Assembly: GCA_023403475.1 (NCBI GenBank)
Contig: JAEYEL010000038.1
Span: 1-7,628 of the forward strand
Source of the DNA: Actinomycetes bacterium
GTDB lineage: Bacteria > Actinomycetota > Coriobacteriia > Coriobacteriales > Eggerthellaceae
Length of the DNA: 7,628 nucleotides
Reading direction: 5' to 3'
The translations under genes and the position numbers were made by a program. The notes under the pieces are model-generated. The model was not told the origin of the DNA and did no database searches. It saw nothing but the letters and a program-made list of their open reading frames with translations. Each line of letters begins with the position of its first letter. The stretch's first letter is position 1. This document shows, piece by piece, positions 5,460 to 7,628 of this stretch.

Positions 5460-7628
5460 CTCCCGAAGAGCGCAAGGACGCGGGTGCGAATGCTGCGGGC
5501 ATACACGCTGGTGCCGCAGGTACCGGGAACGCTGCAGGCGCCGGTGCCGCCGCAGGTACCGGAGACGCAGGTGCCGGGGACGCTGCAGGCGCTGGTGCCG
5601 CAGGGGCGGAGCAGAATGTTTCACGTGAAACACTCGGAGTGCACGGGGGAAAGATGCACGTTGTTCGGGCGTTCACATTGCGAACGCTGGCGAAGAATCG
5701 CGTACGTACGGCGGTGACCGTTGCGGGCATCGCCCTTTCGGCCGCGTTGCTCACTGCCGTGCTCGTTTCTCTGAGCAGTTTGACGGCGTTTTTGTACGAC
5801 GAAGAGGTTGCGCAGCAAGGCGCTTGGCAAGTGAGTGCGACCACGAACGATTCCGCAAAGGTTGCAAAAGCCCGAAAGAGTGATCGCGTTGCAGCGCTTT
5901 CCGTCGTCACCGATGTCGGCTTCGCCGTTCCGGGCAGCAAGAGCGGTGCATCCGGCGCGGGCGGCGACAACGGAGCCAGCGCGAGTGGCGAAGAAGAGCC
6001 TGCCAACGACACAAATCGATACGGCAATTATCTTGCTGTGCGCGCCATCGACGACGACTTCTCCAGCGTGTGCGCTCTGCCGCTTTCAGAAGGGCGCTAT
6101 CCAGAAAACTCGCATGAGATAGTGCTGTACTCATTGTATCGGAACTCGACAGTGTTTTCGAGCCAGCCATGCGACATCGGCGGCACCGTCACGCTCAACC
6201 TCGGTGTTCGCAAACCTGTTCCCGCAACCGCAAAAGATGCGGAAGCAACCGTAAGCACGGCAAACCCAAGCACAACGGCGAAGGCGAATGTTTCACGTGA
6301 AACATCGGCGGATGCAGGAAGCGCGGGCACGGGCGCAACGGCGAGCGCAGGTTCCACTGATACGGTGCGTGCGGAAAGTACGAAAGATGCGGTGAGTGTG
6401 GGCGAGGCGGGCGCAAGTGCGGCGGGCGAGGGTGCGGCAAGTACGGCGGGCGCGGGTGTGGGCAAAATGCCCGCATACCTTGATATTAGTTACGGCTACC
6501 TTGATGCGGAAGCCGATGGCGGCTCGTTTAACGAGGAGTTCGTGGACGCGGGGCTTTCCCAAACCTACACGGTTGTAGGGTTTTACCAAACTAACAACTC
6601 GTTTACCGCCACCGGGTTTGGCACCGTAGGCTTTACTTTCGCCGACGACCAGATGGAAACCGCGCTGGGAAAACTGGGCGAAGCGCCTTCGGAAGCCGTC
6701 TACTTCACAACGAGCGGGTTTTCTACCGTCGAGGAAATAGAAGAGTTCGCCTGCGGCATCTTCGATTCTTCCCAGGACAAGGTAAGCCTGCACAATGCGT
6801 TGCTGCGCTATTCCGGCATCAGCAGCGACCGTGCGATTTGGGATACGTTGCGCCAGATGGTCGCCGTACTGGCGGTTATCATCGTGGCGGCGTCCGCCTC
6901 GCTTATCTACAACTCGTTCGCTATTTCGGTGGCGCAGCGCACGCGTCAGTTCGGGCTTTTGGCTTCCATTGGCGCGAGTCGCCGGCAAATTCGCGCGATG
7001 GTGCGCTACGAGGCGTTCGTGCTCGCCCTTGTGGGCATTCCGCTGGGGCTTGCGCTGGGTGTGGGAGGGTCGTACGTGGTGCTCACAGCACTTTCGCCGG
7101 CGCTTTCCAAGGTAATGGGCGGAAGCGGATTGACCCAGTTCGGCGTGCATGTCGATATTCTCTTTCTTTCCGTAGCGGCCGCTCTTGCATTTGTGGCCGT
7201 AGCGGTGAGCGCACAGATCCCCTCGCGCCGCGCTGCTCGCGTGAGTGTCGTCGATGCGCTGCGCAACACGCAGGATGTGAACATGGGGCGCACGCTCGGG
7301 AAGCGCCGCGACACGGGTTTCTCAGGTGCTGACCCGTGGAAGCCGCATGGCATTGCGGCGGGTGCGCGGCTGTTCGGCGTTCCGGTCATGCTTGCGCAGC
7401 GCAGTGCCAAGCGAAGCCGCAGCAAGGGTCGTGTCGCCACCGCGTCGCTTCTGCTTGCCGTTATTCTGCTGGTTACGGCCGGTGCGCTCAACTTGTATCT
7501 GAGCACGTTCGTCAAGGTGGCCGGCAACGTTGCTTTCTACGACGTGTATCTGAACGTATACGGTGAAAATCTGAGGAGCGCCATCGCCAACGATGCAGCG
7601 CCGGGCGAAGACGGCGGCGCGTCGGGCG
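5456..7628 (+). CDS. FtsX/MacB-type ABC transporter permease with in-frame parS (3' end missing)
   Basis: The frame stays open for 724 codons to the window edge, so the gene is partial. Residues 1-66 are an Ala/Gly-rich extension before the usual start-like part MHVVRAFTLRTLAKNR. Likely membrane segments are TM1 about 83-108, TM2 about 466-487, TM3 about 519-545, TM4 about 566-588 and TM5 about 661-684. Residues 110-465 form a large extracytoplasmic domain. After TM2, VAQRTRQFGLLASIGASRRQ (492-511) is the characteristic FtsX coupling region that contacts the ATPase, and PSRRAARVSVVDALR (589-603) ends the first FtsX unit. TM5 begins a second unit, so the whole protein is probably a two-repeat permease. 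Three low-complexity inserts break the normal domain: 11-55, 159-186 and 255-337. The first and third contain NVSRET (54-59 and 278-283), encoded by parS 3 and parS 4. It is coupled to the ATPase through ATGA. The substrate is unknown. Confidence 0.92.
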   Translation, partial: MTPEERKDAGANAAGIHAGAAGTGNAAGAGAAAGTGDAGAGDAAGAGAAGAEQNVSRETLGVHGGKMHVVRAFTLRTLAKNRVRTAVTVAGIALSAALLTAVLVSLSSLTAFLYDEEVAQQGAWQVSATTNDSAKVAKARKSDRVAALSVVTDVGFAVPGSKSGASGAGGDNGASASGEEEPANDTNRYGNYLAVRAIDDDFSSVCALPLSEGRYPENSHEIVLYSLYRNSTVFSSQPCDIGGTVTLNLGVRKPVPATAKDAEATVSTANPSTTAKANVSRETSADAGSAGTGATASAGSTDTVRAESTKDAVSVGEAGASAAGEGAASTAGAGVGKMPAYLDISYGYLDAEADGGSFNEEFVDAGLSQTYTVVGFYQTNNSFTATGFGTVGFTFADDQMETALGKLGEAPSEAVYFTTSGFSTVEEIEEFACGIFDSSQDKVSLHNALLRYSGISSDRAIWDTLRQMVAVLAVIIVAASASLIYNSFAISVAQRTRQFGLLASIGASRRQIRAMVRYEAFVLALVGIPLGLALGVGGSYVVLTALSPALSKVMGGSGLTQFGVHVDILFLSVAAALAFVAVAVSAQIPSRRAARVSVVDALRNTQDVNMGRTLGKRRDTGFSGADPWKPHGIAAGARLFGVPVMLAQRSAKRSRSKGRVATASLLLAVILLVTAGALNLYLSTFVKVAGNVAFYDVYLNVYGENLRSAIANDAAPGEDGGASG
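5507..5610. repeat. Ala/Gly-coding repeats in the permease N-terminal extension
   Basis: gctggtgccgcagg occurs at 5507-5520 and 5591-5604, acgctgcaggcg at 5529-5540 and 5580-5591, and gcaggtaccgg at 5516-5526 and 5552-5562. The protein reads as alternating Ala/Gly blocks such as NAAGAGAA and DAAGAGAA. The repeat runs almost directly into parS 3. Confidence 0.8.
5617..5632. promoter_or_regulatory. parS site 3, inside the permease coding sequence
   Basis: This is a perfect 16-bp parS core. It starts at the third base of the Asn54 codon and ends with the Thr59 codon, giving NVSRET in the predicted cytoplasmic N-terminal extension, 21 bp before the alternative ATG at 5654. Confidence 0.93.
5930..6013 (+). 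repeat. Gly/Ser/Ala-rich insert without parS in the permease
   Basis: Residues 159-186 form a polar low-complexity stretch (SGASGAGGDNGASASGEE in the middle) within the extracytoplasmic domain. It resembles the parS-bearing inserts in composition but holds no parS or recognisable half-site. Confidence 0.6.
6218..6466 (+). repeat. Ala/Gly/Ser/Thr-rich insert around parS 4 in the permease
   Basis: Residues 255-337 are low-complexity and strongly enriched in Ala, Gly, Ser, Thr and Glu, with a repetitive feel (ADAGSAGTGATASAGS, then GEAGASAAGEGAASTAGAG). They separate two ordinary-looking parts of the extracytoplasmic domain: one ending around VTLNLGVRKP, and one resuming at KMPAYLDISYGYLD. The insert is about 83 residues, contains parS 4 in its first third and stays in frame. 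Confidence 0.75.
6288..6305. promoter_or_regulatory. parS site 4, inside the permease coding sequence
   Basis: This is a perfect parS core at 6289-6304, symmetric over 18 bp. It starts at the third base of the Asn278 codon and again encodes NVSRET, in the same codon phase as parS 3 and 672 bp from it. It is located in the low-complexity insert of the extracytoplasmic domain. Confidence 0.94.

Noticed and set aside
1691..6305. parS palindromes as insertion-sequence ends, CRISPR repeats or transcription-factor operators
   Set aside because: The sequence matches the known parS core exactly; spacing is irregular (no CRISPR), no transposase lies between copies, and two copies sit mid-gene.
4544..6394. 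14-bp identity cgaaagatgcggtg at 4544-4557 and 6381-6394
   Set aside because: A match this long can arise by chance in a window of this size, and the flanks do not align.
6293..7150. 285-residue minus-strand open frame over the permease
   Set aside because: It is a shadow of the clear FtsX permease, has no domain, and ends at the TGA contributed by parS 4.
1..7628. oriC-type DnaA box cluster, tRNA or rRNA genes
   Set aside because: No TTATCCACA-like cluster, tRNA cloverleaf or rRNA sequence was recognised on either strand, so the origin itself is not in the window.

Overview
The window is moderately GC-rich bacterial DNA with purine-rich AGGA-type ribosome binding sites and one GTG start. 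All supported genes lie on the + strand. The gene content (a two-domain FtsX-type ABC transporter, a LytS-type kinase, a TSUP exporter), the Ala/Gly-rich filler and the perfect chromosomal parS sites fit an actinobacterium. A gut or oral coriobacterium (Eggerthellaceae-like) is my best guess, but this is an inference and not proven by any single gene. The parS sites suggest a position in the origin-proximal part of the chromosome.

Layout. Positions 1-342 hold no recognisable gene: there is a long-armed stem-loop with a T-rich tail (38-120) and a perfect 10-bp hairpin (293-324) just before the first gene. Next come a GT-A glycosyltransferase (343-1641), a non-coding repeat patch with the first parS (1642-1950), a TauE/SafE (TSUP) anion exporter (1951-2775), a short gap with a terminator-like hairpin, and a LytS/YesM-type sensor histidine kinase (2849-4246). 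A 526-bp non-coding spacer follows, with a degenerate 44-45 bp tandem repeat and the second parS. The window closes with an ABC exporter operon: an ATPase (4773-5459) coupled through an ATGA overlap to a long FtsX/MacB-type permease (5456 to the window edge, incomplete).

The unusual feature is four perfect copies of the 16-bp ParB-binding site parS (TGTTTCACGTGAAACA) within 4.6 kb, at 1695, 4627, 5617 and 6289. Two are intergenic. Two lie inside the permease coding sequence, both in the same codon phase so that each encodes NVSRET, and both inside Ala/Gly-rich low-complexity protein segments. Every parS copy is embedded in, or close to, repeat-rich filler DNA. This suggests that segregation sites are carried in expendable DNA, including tolerated linkers of a membrane protein, so the locus appears to serve both as a transporter operon and as a ParB loading platform.

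Functional links: the ATPase and permease form one exporter. The kinase, exporter and glycosyltransferase show no clear pathway link to it or to one another, and no response regulator for the kinase is visible here.
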